NCBI GenBank assembly: GCA_020637595.1
Contig: JACKKE010000007.1
Location: 1-64,000, forward strand
Length of the DNA: 64,000 nt
Source of the DNA: Rhodobacter sp.
GTDB lineage: Bacteria > Pseudomonadota > Alphaproteobacteria > Rhodobacterales > Rhodobacteraceae
Direction: 5' to 3'
The notes under the pieces are model-generated. The model did no database searches, was not told the origin of the DNA, and saw only the letters and a program-made list of their open reading frames with translations. Below, one piece after another: positions 42,397 through 51,519 of this stretch. Each line of letters starts with the position of its first letter. The stretch's first letter is position 1. The translations under genes were made by a program, and so were the position numbers.

Positions 42397-43442
42397 GCCC
42401 TGACCCCCAACCGCTCGCCCACGCCCTTGCGGGCTTGCAGCGGGCGCCACCAGGCCTCGTTGTCGAGATACCATTGCACCGTCCGTTCAAGGCCTTCCTC
42501 GACCGTCACGCTGGGCCGCCAGCCCAGTTCCGCGCGGATCCGGCCCGGGTCGATGGCATAGCGGGCATCATGCCCCGGACGATCGGTCACAAAGGTGATC
42601 AGATCGGCATAGGAACCACCGGCACGCGGCCTCTTGCGGTCGAGGATCGCGCAAAGCGTCCGCACCAGATCGAGGTTGCTGCGCTCGTTCTCGCCACCGA
42701 TGTTATAGCTGCGCCCCACCCTGCCCTTTTCGACGACCAACAGCAGCGCCTCGGCGTGATCCTCGACAAAAAGCCAGTCGCGGATGTTCGACCCGTCGCC
42801 ATAGATCGGCAGCGGCTTGCCGGCCAGCGCGTTGAGGATGATCACCGGGATCAGCTTTTCCGGGAAGTGATAGGGCCCGTAGTTATTGGAGCAGTTCGTC
42901 AGCACCACCGGCAGGCCATAGGTCTCGTGCCAGGCGCGCACCAGATGATCCGACCCCGCCTTGGAGGCCGAATAGGGGCTGCGCGGGTCATAGGGCGTGT
43001 CCTCGGTAAACCTGACCGCAGGATCGGCGGGCAACGACCCGAACACCTCGTCGGTGCTGATATGGTGAAACCGAAAATCCGCGGGCTTGCCGGCCCGGGT
43101 CCAGTGGCTGCGCGCGGCCTCCAGCATGTTGAAGGTGCCGGTCACATTGGTTTCGATGAAATCCGCCGGCCCGTCGATCGAGCGATCGACATGGCTTTCG
43201 GCAGCGAGGTGCATCACCACATCGGGGTGATGATCCGCGAACACCCGGTCAAGGGCCGCGCGGTCCCGGATATCCGCCTTTTCAAAGGCATAGAGCGGGC
43301 TCCGGGCGACCGGCGCGACATTTTCCAGGCAGGCCGCATAGGTCAGCGCGTCGAGGTTCACCACCTGATGCCCGCGCCCCACCGCCAGCCGGACCACGGC
43401 CGAGCCGATGAAACCCGCGCCCCCCGTGACGAGGATCTTCAT
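42393..43442 (-). CDS. rfbB: dTDP-glucose 4,6-dehydratase
   Basis: 349 residues from the ATG at 43442 (MKILVTGGAGFIGSAV). RmlB features are HLAAESHVDRSI, HISTDEVFGSL (catalytic Asp-Glu), YSASKAGSD (Tyr-x3-Lys), NCSNNYGPYHFPEKLIP and IYGDGSNIRDWLFVEDH. It turns dTDP-glucose into dTDP-4-keto-6-deoxyglucose. It starts 1 base from the rfbC stop. Confidence 0.96.
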   Translation of the reverse strand: MKILVTGGAGFIGSAVVRLAVGRGHQVVNLDALTYAACLENVAPVARSPLYAFEKADIRDRAALDRVFADHHPDVVMHLAAESHVDRSIDGPADFIETNVTGTFNMLEAARSHWTRAGKPADFRFHHISTDEVFGSLPADPAVRFTEDTPYDPRSPYSASKAGSDHLVRAWHETYGLPVVLTNCSNNYGPYHFPEKLIPVIILNALAGKPLPIYGDGSNIRDWLFVEDHAEALLLVVEKGRVGRSYNIGGENERSNLDLVRTLCAILDRKRPRAGGSYADLITFVTDRPGHDARYAIDPGRIRAELGWRPSVTVEEGLERTVQWYLDNEAWWRPLQARKGVGERLGVRA

Positions 43443-43443
43443 C

Positions 43444-44004
43444 CTAGGCCCCCCAGACGAAGGGCCGCGGCGCCGCGGCCAGCAGCGGCGCCGCGCGGTC
43501 CTTGTCGGATAGCTGCGGCGGGGCCTCCAGCGGCCAGGCGATCGCCAGCTCCGGGTCGTCCCAGCGCACCGCACCGTCGCTCTGCGGGGCATAGAAATCG
43601 TCGCATTTGTATTGCACCTCGGTGTCCTCGACGAGGGTCAGGAACCCGTGCAGAAAGCCCTTGGGGATCAGCATCTGGTGCCCGTTTTCGGCACTCAGTT
43701 CCCGTCCGATCCAACGGCCGAAATCCGGGCTGCCGGCCCGGAAATCCACGACAACGTCAAAAATCGCACCGCGCGAGCAGCGCACCAGCTTGGTCTGGGC
43801 ATGCGGCGGCGCCTGATAGTGCAGGCCCCGCAGGGTGCCCCGCGCCGCGGAATAGGAATGGTTGTCCTGCACCCAGTCCACCGGCATCCCGGCCTCGGCC
43901 ATTGCCCGGGCGCTCCAGGTCTCGCAAAACCACCCCCGCGCATCGCCAAACCGACGCGGCGTGACCAGCCGCACCCCCTCCAGACCCGTTTCTTCGATCA
44001 CCAT
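43444..44004 (-). CDS. rfbC: dTDP-4-dehydrorhamnose 3,5-epimerase
   Basis: 186 residues from the ATG at 44004 (MVIEETGLEGVRLV). The RmlC cupin shows the DARGWFCETW start, QDNHSYSAARGTLRGLHYQ with the catalytic His, VVVDFRAGSP and IPKGFLHGFLTLVEDTEVQYKCDDFYAP. It epimerises C3 and C5 of dTDP-4-keto-6-deoxyglucose. First gene of rfbC-B-D-A. A GTG at 44016 would add four residues. Confidence 0.95.
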   Translation of the reverse strand: MVIEETGLEGVRLVTPRRFGDARGWFCETWSARAMAEAGMPVDWVQDNHSYSAARGTLRGLHYQAPPHAQTKLVRCSRGAIFDVVVDFRAGSPDFGRWIGRELSAENGHQMLIPKGFLHGFLTLVEDTEVQYKCDDFYAPQSDGAVRWDDPELAIAWPLEAPPQLSDKDRAAPLLAAAPRPFVWGA

Positions 44005-44342
44005 GCCACAAACCACATTCCAGACAGTTGCCAGCCACTGTGCCAGCCAACCGGCATCGAAGAAAGGCAGAGGTGTGGCTTTTTGCGGACGGGTGAAAGG
44101 TCTGCTGGTAAGGGCGGTCTATGCCCCTTGGACACCCTGTTTCAGCGATGGGGATGGCGAGCAGAAGATACCGTTTTGTCTGAGCTGACTCGGGAATAGC
44201 GTTATCCGTGGCGAAGAACGAGGCACCCTTCCCGCCTCAGGAACCCGCCACGCGGCACGCTTCGCCGTCACATTCAGCCACAAAACAATGCCCGCCCCGT
44301 CCGGCAGTCGGGGCGGGCAGACAACAATCAATGCCGGCGCGA
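44005..44342. other. Intergenic region upstream of rfbC, with the gmd terminator
   Basis: 338 bases with no supported gene. The part next to 44283-44318 is the terminator of gmd; the rest should contain the rfbCBDA promoter. No promoter could be picked with confidence. Confidence 0.5.
44281..44318 (-). terminator. Rho-independent terminator of gmd
   Basis: On the minus strand a perfect 10-bp G/C stem (44318-44309 with 44299-44290) with a 9-nt loop is followed by ATTGTTTTG. It lies 25 bases after the gmd stop. Confidence 0.85.
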
Positions 44343-45356
44343 TCAGGCCAGCGCGTCGTAGTCGGATTTCGCCATCATTGCAGCCAGTTGGCGAACGGTT
44401 ACCTTGGGTTCCCAGCCCAAGGTAGTGCGGGCTTTGCTGGCGTCACCGATCAGCAATTCGACTTCCGCCGGGCGATAGAACTTGGGATTGACCACCATCA
44501 CGACACGGCCAGTGTTGCGGTCAGTTGCCGTTTCGGCTTCCCCCGCGCCTTCCCAGACCAGATTCATTCCCAAGGCTTCGGCAGCGAAGGTGAAGAAATC
44601 GCGAATGGTCGTGGTTTCGCCGGTGGCCAGGACATAGTCGTCGGCCACATCCTGCTGAAGCATCCGCCACATGCCTTCGACATAATCACCGGCGAAGCCC
44701 CAATCACGTTTGGCATCCATATTGCCCAATTCGACCGGCGCCTCGGCACCCCTGGCGATCGCCGCCAGCCCCAAGGTGATCTTGCGTGTCACGAACTCCT
44801 TGCCGCGCAGGGGGCTTTCGTGATTGAAAAGGATCCCCGAGCTGGCGTGCATGCCAAAGCTCTCGCGGTAGTTCATCGTGATGTAGTGGCCATAGACCTT
44901 AGCCACCCCATAAGGCGAGCGCGGATAAAGTCGGGTGGTCTCGCGTTGCGGCACCTCTTGGACCAAGCCGAACATCTCGGACGTCGACGCCTGATAGAAC
45001 CGCGTCTGCGGTGTCAGAGTGCGCAGAGCGTCCAGAATCCGCACCACACCCATGCCATCGACATCGGCGGTGTAAATCGGCAATTCCCAGGACGCGCCAA
45101 CAAAGCTCTGCGCCGCGAGGTTGTAGAATTCATCCGCCTGAACGGATTGAATCGTCCGAAAAATGCTGTTGGCTTCGGCAAGATCAAAGTCGTGCAGCTG
45201 CACATCCTTGTCGACCCCCAACAACTCGAGCCGCGTATTCTCAGGATGAGAGATCCGGCGCACGCCGCCGTGCACCTCATAGCCCTTTTCCAGAAGCAGT
45301 TTGGCCAGATAGGCTCCGTCCTGCCCGGTGATACCAGTGATAAATGCTTTCTTCAT
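44343..45356 (-). CDS. gmd: GDP-mannose 4,6-dehydratase
   Basis: 337 residues from the ATG at 45356 (MKKAFITGITGQDGAYL). GITGQDGAYLAKLLL, LAAQSFVGASWE, ASTSEMFG, YGVAKVYGHY (catalytic Tyr-x3-Lys), SGILFNHESPLRG and GDYVEGMW are diagnostic. It makes GDP-4-keto-6-deoxymannose from GDP-mannose, supplied by manC/manB 7 kb away. The partner reductase or epimerase (Fcl for fucose, Rmd for rhamnose, or Per for perosamine) is not in the window. Confidence 0.95.
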   Translation of the reverse strand: MKKAFITGITGQDGAYLAKLLLEKGYEVHGGVRRISHPENTRLELLGVDKDVQLHDFDLAEANSIFRTIQSVQADEFYNLAAQSFVGASWELPIYTADVDGMGVVRILDALRTLTPQTRFYQASTSEMFGLVQEVPQRETTRLYPRSPYGVAKVYGHYITMNYRESFGMHASSGILFNHESPLRGKEFVTRKITLGLAAIARGAEAPVELGNMDAKRDWGFAGDYVEGMWRMLQQDVADDYVLATGETTTIRDFFTFAAEALGMNLVWEGAGEAETATDRNTGRVVMVVNPKFYRPAEVELLIGDASKARTTLGWEPKVTVRQLAAMMAKSDYDALA

Positions 45357-45680
45357 CGAGTTTAGACCTTGCTCATAGGCGATCACGCCGTTTTCTCATA
45401 AAAAACACACATGGGGCAGGCAACCAAGGACCAGGGCCGATTGAGGGAACCGCCCGTGGCCCCTGCCCCTCGGTCGCGACATTTGGGGCCGGCCCCCGGA
45501 TCTGCCGCTGCAGTGCATTTGCCGCGGATGCACGAAATGTCAGCCACCAGAATCTTGCCGCTGCCGTTCATCCATCTCTTCCGTCGTGTCACCCGGATGT
45601 GGATCGGATCCCTGGATCCGTTGCTGTGATAAAGCTGCACCGCAGCATGTGCAACACGTTTGGTCGCCGTCAGACGATGC
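45357..45680. other. Intergenic region between gmd and the GSCFA gene
   Basis: 324 bases without a supported gene. It contains a near-perfect 16-bp palindrome CGGATCCCTGGATCCG at 45605-45620 and an AT-rich stretch just before gmd (45395-45410) that could belong to its promoter. Composition is somewhat less GC-rich than the core chromosome. Confidence 0.5.
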
Positions 45681-46709
45681 TCAGGTTGTTTCGGGCATCG
45701 ATGCGCGCAAAGCCGCCAGCACCGCAACCGGATCGATCTGGTCTGCCAATGAGGCCGGGCCGTAATGCTTCATAAAATGCGCAATAACGCAGCGCACCAG
45801 CTCGATACGAACATGGATTGCATCGTCCATCCATGCGGCAGGCGGTGCAGATTCTGTTACGGCCTCGAAGCTCGGGAAATAGTCGGCGTCTTCGCGGGCT
45901 GCACAGAAATCCCCTGCAACTGCACGCAGCGTCGATTTGGAGTATGTGTTCGCCACGGTGATATCCTGCCCCGTGAACGTCGCGCCCAGCGGAACCGGCG
46001 ACACCGTCACAATCAGACGCAACCCGGGATTGGCAGCCTTCACTGTCTCATAGATTTCCTCGAGATGGCGCATGTTCTCGCGATAATCCAGAACGTGCAC
46101 GTGAAAGCGCCCCGGATACTTTGAAATATGGCCGGCAGTCGGAGCGGTGTTCATATACACGTTGGCCTCGCTGTCGAACCAGCTTTCCACCAACCCCAGG
46201 GTCAATACGAGAAACTGCGCACTCCGAATATCGCCCAGAATGTCCTGCACTCTTGCGCGGATCTGCATGGCCCGTTCAAGCGTCGCAAAGCTTGCCGGCA
46301 GTTGACCATCAGTCCAGCGCCCGTTTACCTCGGTATAGGCCGCGTGCGGAAAGTCGTCGCCGGCAAGCGCCCACCGCACTTCGTTCAGCATCGAAGCGGT
46401 GGTGAACTTATTGAAGAAACCGGTCGGCGATGTGCATTCGTCGGGTTCTACCTGATTTTCTGGCGCCCGCGTGCGGAACCGATATCCATACCGCTCCAGT
46501 TCACTTTCGACATGGCGCGCAAAACACGACCCGATCGTGACCAGCTTGTCCTCTGCGGCAAACGTGAATTTCGGGTCCAGTCGCGGCAACAGCGCCAACT
46601 TTCGGGTCCGCGAGGGCGCCGGGGGCGTGTCCGGCTTGTGGTTCGCCCAGCGAAAGGTCTTGTTCGTCCTGAGGGACCGATAGGCTTCCTCACCGGAAAT
46701 GATCTTCAT
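45681..46709 (-). CDS. GSCFA-domain protein (SGNH-like, polysaccharide locus)
   Basis: 342 residues from the ATG at 46709 (MKIISGEEAYRSL), with GAGTGAGG upstream. It has the family-naming motif IGSCFARHVE, then TLGLVESWFD, TVSPVPL and NTYSKSTLRAVAGDFC. The GSCFA domain is related to SGNH hydrolases, where Ser of the GSCFA motif would be nucleophile. It commonly appears in capsule and O-antigen clusters, so an acyl-ester role on a glycan is plausible. Function not established. Slightly lower GC than the core genes suggests horizontal exchange of the locus. Confidence 0.82.
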   Translation of the reverse strand: MKIISGEEAYRSLRTNKTFRWANHKPDTPPAPSRTRKLALLPRLDPKFTFAAEDKLVTIGSCFARHVESELERYGYRFRTRAPENQVEPDECTSPTGFFNKFTTASMLNEVRWALAGDDFPHAAYTEVNGRWTDGQLPASFATLERAMQIRARVQDILGDIRSAQFLVLTLGLVESWFDSEANVYMNTAPTAGHISKYPGRFHVHVLDYRENMRHLEEIYETVKAANPGLRLIVTVSPVPLGATFTGQDITVANTYSKSTLRAVAGDFCAAREDADYFPSFEAVTESAPPAAWMDDAIHVRIELVRCVIAHFMKHYGPASLADQIDPVAVLAALRASMPETT

Positions 46710-46761
46710 CGCCTCACTCCTTCTCAACACCCCCAAACCGGTGGTCTGGGCTCAAGTCTTC

Positions 46762-47610
46762 CTAGTTGTCTTTGCGTCGGGCGAAGACGCAATAAGATCG
46801 TGCCTTGTGGACGGTGCGCAAGAAACGGAACCGCTCCTGACGCTCATCCCAAAGGCTGCGCGCTACCGCCCAGTCGAATCCCTGAGCATCAAGGATGTTC
46901 AGCACATCAAGCAGCGTGTTGCGTCCGTCTACCGCATGGGTTTCGCAAATGATGGACTCGCAGTTCCGCAGCAGGCCTCCGGCATGGCGCAAGACCTGCG
47001 CCTCGACACCTTCGATGTCCATCTTGAGCAGCGTCACGGGCCGATTAATCAGGCCGCGAATATCCACTGCCTCAACCAGCACCGGTTCGGCATCGTCAGG
47101 CGGCCGACTGGCCAGCAAACTCGACGCCGCATCCTCGTGACTGGAAACATAGAATGGAACCTGTCCGTCGCGATCGGAGATTGCTACCGGACGCAAAGAC
47201 ACGTTGGTAAACCCGTTGCGCACAATGTTCTGCGACAGCAATTCGGCAAGCGTGGGATTTGGCTCAAACGCTTCGATCTGCCCTGTCGAGAAGGTGCGTG
47301 TGAAATAATAGGTCGCGAGCCCAAAGTTCGCGCCACAGTCCAGGATCAAAGGCTCTTCGGCATCGGTCGGCGCATAGTATTCGTGGTGACAGAGGATCTC
47401 TTCGATCAACACCGGCAGCATTCGCCGATCGGAAAACCGCCAGCGCCGAGACAGCATCAGATCCTGCCCGGTCGTAATCACCGGCAAGATCGCCGGCCAC
47501 GGGTCGCCATCCGGCGGAGTCGCAGCCAGCGCAGCGTCATAGGCTGCGACCACGCCAGGGTGCAGAAACTGGCGCAGCCGGAGAAAGGGGGCCGGCATGG
47601 TCGCAAACAT
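46762..47610 (-). CDS. FkbM-family methyltransferase
   Basis: 282 residues. The SAM-binding loop LILDCGANFGLATYYF is followed by AFEPNPTLAELLSQNI, VAISDRDG, LLKMDIEGVEAQVL and the terminal SYCVFARR. This is the FkbM O-methyltransferase pattern. In polysaccharide loci these proteins methylate sugar hydroxyls. It begins 3 bases after the AlgJ/X-like stop, so both are likely cotranslated. Confidence 0.88.
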   Translation of the reverse strand: MFATMPAPFLRLRQFLHPGVVAAYDAALAATPPDGDPWPAILPVITTGQDLMLSRRWRFSDRRMLPVLIEEILCHHEYYAPTDAEEPLILDCGANFGLATYYFTRTFSTGQIEAFEPNPTLAELLSQNIVRNGFTNVSLRPVAISDRDGQVPFYVSSHEDAASSLLASRPPDDAEPVLVEAVDIRGLINRPVTLLKMDIEGVEAQVLRHAGGLLRNCESIICETHAVDGRNTLLDVLNILDAQGFDWAVARSLWDERQERFRFLRTVHKARSYCVFARRKDN

Positions 47611-47613
47611 GGT

Positions 47614-48684
47614 TCAGCCTTGATCGCTGACGGTGGCCGCCGTCTCTGGAGTCGGAGTTGAACCAGCTGCCGGGGCTGGTGCCTCGGCCGGGCCGCCAGC
47701 CGGTGCCAACCGGAATACCGTCGGGTCGAAACTGCGCCTGCCACACAACGCATGGGTCAGTGCCATCGCCGCCTGCGGCGACATATTGGGTGGCCGCCCA
47801 AGCAGATATGGAATCATAAAGAACGGTGGAGCGACCTCATCCGGCGCAATGCTGCCCATGTAGCGTTCGGCCATTTGCGACACGACGACGTCGGGCTGCA
47901 CCATCTGCACCATTTCCTCATGGTAGAAACGCGTGCGCATGAAGACGATACGCCGGAAGAACAGCGCCAGCAACTGCAAGGCGTGATACAGATAACTATC
48001 GCCAAAAATCAGCAATGTCTTGTCACTGCACGCCTGCTGAGCGTCAACGACGATCAATCGACCGTCGTTGAACGGGCTGTTGAAGTCATGTCCAAGGCCG
48101 TTGTCAAAGGTCGTGCAATGGAACGGCGTTCCGAACTTCAGCTGCGGATCACCCTGCTTTGGATCCAGCTTGCGACCGAGATCACCGTAGAAGACAGCTC
48201 CATCCTCGAAGATCTCATCAGACACCGCCGCCGCCACCTGGGCAATCCTCTCGACCTCAATGCCGCAACGGAGCGCCAGATCTTCGACAATTGCCAGGAT
48301 ACCGTGGGGAGACCAATGCGTATCGGTCAGAGGATAGGACCGCCCGCGGCGCGGATTGCGCAACACATCCACAGGATAGATCGCATCGCCAAACCCAGCG
48401 GTCAGGTAGCTGCGCGCCATGTGGCCCGGATTGTCGATCGGAAGGTTTTCCGGATAGACGACATACTTTTCCGGCGCGATCAAATGCAAGAACTGAGCAC
48501 CGTAATGCTCGCTAATCGCCTTGCGGCGCACCAGATTGTCATGAAGCATCTGGGCGGTTCGTGCCGGCAGATCTGCTCCTTGCATAAAGCGCAGGATTGA
48601 ATGCCCGCCCCCCACCAAGAACAGGTCGCCGTTCTCCCCGAACAGCACCTGATTCTCGATTTTCACTTCAACGTTGCCTTGCAT
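47614..48684 (-). CDS. AlgJ/AlgX-like SGNH protein, probable polysaccharide O-acetylation factor
   Basis: 356 residues. PLTDTHWSPHGILAI matches the conserved DTHWS motif of AlgX/AlgJ, and LLIFGDSYLYHALQLL carries the GDS nucleophile motif. No signal peptide is seen, unlike the periplasmic alginate acetylases, and the last ~30 residues are Pro/Ala/Thr-rich. Family members transfer or remove acetyl groups on exopolysaccharide. Placed between the glycosyltransferase and FkbM genes, it probably decorates the same glycan. Confidence 0.78.
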   Translation of the reverse strand: MQGNVEVKIENQVLFGENGDLFLVGGGHSILRFMQGADLPARTAQMLHDNLVRRKAISEHYGAQFLHLIAPEKYVVYPENLPIDNPGHMARSYLTAGFGDAIYPVDVLRNPRRGRSYPLTDTHWSPHGILAIVEDLALRCGIEVERIAQVAAAVSDEIFEDGAVFYGDLGRKLDPKQGDPQLKFGTPFHCTTFDNGLGHDFNSPFNDGRLIVVDAQQACSDKTLLIFGDSYLYHALQLLALFFRRIVFMRTRFYHEEMVQMVQPDVVVSQMAERYMGSIAPDEVAPPFFMIPYLLGRPPNMSPQAAMALTHALCGRRSFDPTVFRLAPAGGPAEAPAPAAGSTPTPETAATVSDQG

Positions 48685-48741
48685 TTTCTGAGGCCCTCCC
48701 TGAACGCCCGGCCTCGATACACAGCCGTCTAAAGCACGCGA

Positions 48742-51432
48742 TCAGTAGTAGAGCATGCTTTCGACAAGGTTGAAAAGATCGGAATGCTCGTGCTCTGGGG
48801 ACAACGCCTGCCGCGCAAAAGCTGTGGCTGCAGCTTCAGTCACATGACGATACTCGGGATCGAGCAACAGCTTGCCGATCTCGTCGGCTTGCGCCTCGAA
48901 ATCAGCAATTTTCAGCGCCCCAGCCGAAGCCGCGTCCTCGAAGCCACGCGCGCCCTGCGGCGTGCTGACGATGGTGCGCCCCATCGCCAAGGTCTCAACC
49001 AGTTTGACGCTAGTTCCGGTGCCGAAGCGGATCGGGTTCACAGTCAGCGCCGCTGCCGCATACTGCTCGGTCAAGTCCTCGACCGGGCCCAGCAAATCCA
49101 CCGAGGGCAGCTCCGGATCGGTAATCGTGGAACAAACCCGTCCGCAGATCACCAGGTGCGCGTCGGGGACCTGCCCCATAACCGCCGGCCAGACGTTACG
49201 CATAAACAAGGCGATCCCGTCGGTGTTGGGTTCATAGGCGTTCCCGACAAACAGCACGGTGCGACTGGCAGGATCGGTCGGAGGCAAAGGTTGGCCGTCA
49301 CGCACCGACACGCCGGCATGGACGATTCTGGACGGATTCATGTGCTCGCACAGAAATGCCTGCTCGGACCGGCTGATGGTGATCAACGTCTTGGCCTTGG
49401 ACAACAGCGCCAGTTCCTCGTCCAGTGAGGCGGCGAACTTCTCCAGCTCAGGCACGGCTTCTGTGCCAAAGGTCTCCTGCGCCTTAGCAAAGACCTCGGC
49501 GCGCAACGACTGGATGTCGATGGTGTCGATCATACCGTGGATCGAGGGATGCAGCAGGTCGTGAATCGGACCGCTCCAAGCATACGATGTGATCGCAACG
49601 CGCGGCCGCAGCGCATTGATCAGGGCCGCAGCCAAGGTGTTGAACTCCGGGTCGACACGCGCAGCCAAACCGTGGGCTTCACGCCGCGGCGGTTTGCGCA
49701 GAAGCTCCGCAATTGAGGCCGCTTTGGGAAGACCGCCTGCGGGCTGGACAAACTTGCCTTCGTCGATCTGTTTGGCCAGCTGCTGCCCCATATGGCGTTT
49801 GGAAAGCTGCGGAATCATAATGTGGCGGTGACAGAACCGGCGGAGACGTCGGTATTCCTCGGGCCATTTCAGCAAGTTCCAAGGCTCGCTGCGGTCGATC
49901 AGTGTCGTGACATAACCGGCGTCGTGGAAACTTTCCATGAGATCGGCCAAACGGCGGATACCGCCGCCGCTGCCAACCATGGTAATCATGCCCTGCAACG
50001 TAAAACAGACCCCAGGCGCCTTGGTGGGACCATATCCCGCATACGCGCGGATCAAGTGCAGGCCAAGTGCCTCGTCGGTCAAACCATCGACTGCGCCTTG
50101 CCGCGAAATGGTGAGGCAATGAGTTGCCGGCATCTCCAGCACACCGATTTCCTCGCCATCTGCATCGAAGAAGGCCAGCCCGATCTTGCCGGCCGGAGGG
50201 ATCACGCCGTTGATCTCATGCGTCCAGCTGAAATTGCCTTCGCCATTGATGATCGTCGCTTCAACAGGAAGCGGGTCGTCAACGCGACGGTCATTGATGA
50301 GCACCTGTGCATGGGTCGGCGCGGCGGGAAGTGCCAGCGTCCCGTCGAACTGCAGCAGGCTGCTGCGGCGATCAAACTGAGCGAGAAGGATCTTGCCCCA
50401 GGCTTGCTCGACCTTCTTGATCGGAGCAGTGACATCCAACAGCACCGCATTTTGCGACCGCAGGGTCAGCGTTCCGTCCAGTGCACTGGTCCGCGCCGCG
50501 CGCCGCAAGTCCTCGGGCGCCTCGAAGGCCATGTCGATCGCACCGCTGATCTTGAACTCGTCCGCCATCTGCCCGCGGAACCCGAGCGCCTTCTGGATCC
50601 GTTCGCTGCCCCGGATCGACGGGATGCCGTACATCTTCTGACCGTTGATCGTCATCGACAGCTCGGTAACCGGCGCATAGCTGCGAAACCAGCCCTTGGC
50701 TTCGACGGTGTTGTCCAACCAGTTGAGGGTGAAGCTCTCGATGTGACCTTCCGGCAGGTTCATTTTGATCATGTCCGGCGGAAACGCCCACAGCGAGGTG
50801 GTCCCGTCGGTGAATTTCATCTCGAGCTTGGCTTCTCGAATGTCACCCTCGCCCACGAAGGGTATCCGATCATGGAAGCCCGAATAGAGTGAGCGTTTGC
50901 GCGGATCCAAATCGCGCGCCATCGGCCGGAACTGGAAGATATTGCGGATGGCGTGCTGGTTGCCGCGGGTGAACTCCACCGACAAACCCCGCATCTGCCG
51001 GGTTGTGAACACGCAGCCGCTCAGACGCAATTGGCGGCTGTCGGCATCATAAACCACTTCAAGGTCGTCAAGGCGTTCGCCTTGAGCAATCGGCCGCGTC
51101 TCGGTTGCCAGAGGTTTGCCTTTGCGGCTCATGAACGTCACGTCGATCTTCTCACCGGCGACCGCTTCGGCAGGAACGCGCCCGCGATATAGGAAGCCGT
51201 GAAACGGCTCTTCGGGCATGCCGAATTTCGCCGCAACGTCAGCGCGGCGACTATTTAGCGGCGTCATGCCGATAACCTTGCCGTCGTAGAGAATACGGGC
51301 CGAGGCTATTTCAGCCGGATTGGCAGCCCAACCGCGCACCAAAATCTCACCCGGAAGGCCGACCAAGGTGGCTTCGCTGATTGCAAAACTGCGTTGAGGC
51401 TGTTCGTTTTGCTCGCCCGTCGTCATGTTCAT
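48742..51432 (-). CDS. Large glycosyltransferase: N-terminal beta modules plus GT4 domain
   Basis: 896 residues. About the last 400 form a GT-B glycosyltransferase: VLFVGNAYEPNTDGIALF, DAHLVICGRVCS, LLGPVEDLTEQYAAA and VNPIRFGTGTSVKLVETLAMG, the E-x7-E-like donor site of family 4. The first ~450 residues hold roughly four loosely repeated beta-rich modules. Examples are LVRGWAANPAEIASARILYDGK then FHGFLYRG, and VEAKGWFRSYAPVTELSMTINGQ. These may bind glycan or position the acceptor. Donor and acceptor are unknown. Two in-frame ATGs (51432, 51426) are both acceptable starts. Confidence 0.8.
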   Translation of the reverse strand: MNMTTGEQNEQPQRSFAISEATLVGLPGEILVRGWAANPAEIASARILYDGKVIGMTPLNSRRADVAAKFGMPEEPFHGFLYRGRVPAEAVAGEKIDVTFMSRKGKPLATETRPIAQGERLDDLEVVYDADSRQLRLSGCVFTTRQMRGLSVEFTRGNQHAIRNIFQFRPMARDLDPRKRSLYSGFHDRIPFVGEGDIREAKLEMKFTDGTTSLWAFPPDMIKMNLPEGHIESFTLNWLDNTVEAKGWFRSYAPVTELSMTINGQKMYGIPSIRGSERIQKALGFRGQMADEFKISGAIDMAFEAPEDLRRAARTSALDGTLTLRSQNAVLLDVTAPIKKVEQAWGKILLAQFDRRSSLLQFDGTLALPAAPTHAQVLINDRRVDDPLPVEATIINGEGNFSWTHEINGVIPPAGKIGLAFFDADGEEIGVLEMPATHCLTISRQGAVDGLTDEALGLHLIRAYAGYGPTKAPGVCFTLQGMITMVGSGGGIRRLADLMESFHDAGYVTTLIDRSEPWNLLKWPEEYRRLRRFCHRHIMIPQLSKRHMGQQLAKQIDEGKFVQPAGGLPKAASIAELLRKPPRREAHGLAARVDPEFNTLAAALINALRPRVAITSYAWSGPIHDLLHPSIHGMIDTIDIQSLRAEVFAKAQETFGTEAVPELEKFAASLDEELALLSKAKTLITISRSEQAFLCEHMNPSRIVHAGVSVRDGQPLPPTDPASRTVLFVGNAYEPNTDGIALFMRNVWPAVMGQVPDAHLVICGRVCSTITDPELPSVDLLGPVEDLTEQYAAAALTVNPIRFGTGTSVKLVETLAMGRTIVSTPQGARGFEDAASAGALKIADFEAQADEIGKLLLDPEYRHVTEAAATAFARQALSPEHEHSDLFNLVESMLYY

Positions 51433-51519
51433 ATCCGTTTCGTTAAATATCGCGTTCCGAATGGTTCGTCAGCAAAGTGCCCGAAAAACAGGCGTTTTTA
51501 CAACCAAATCCTGAGCGGA

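Noticed and set aside
45605..45620. 16-bp palindrome between gmd and the GSCFA gene as a terminator
   Set aside because: It has a 2-base centre and no T-run on either strand; at best an operator, so it is only mentioned in the region entry.
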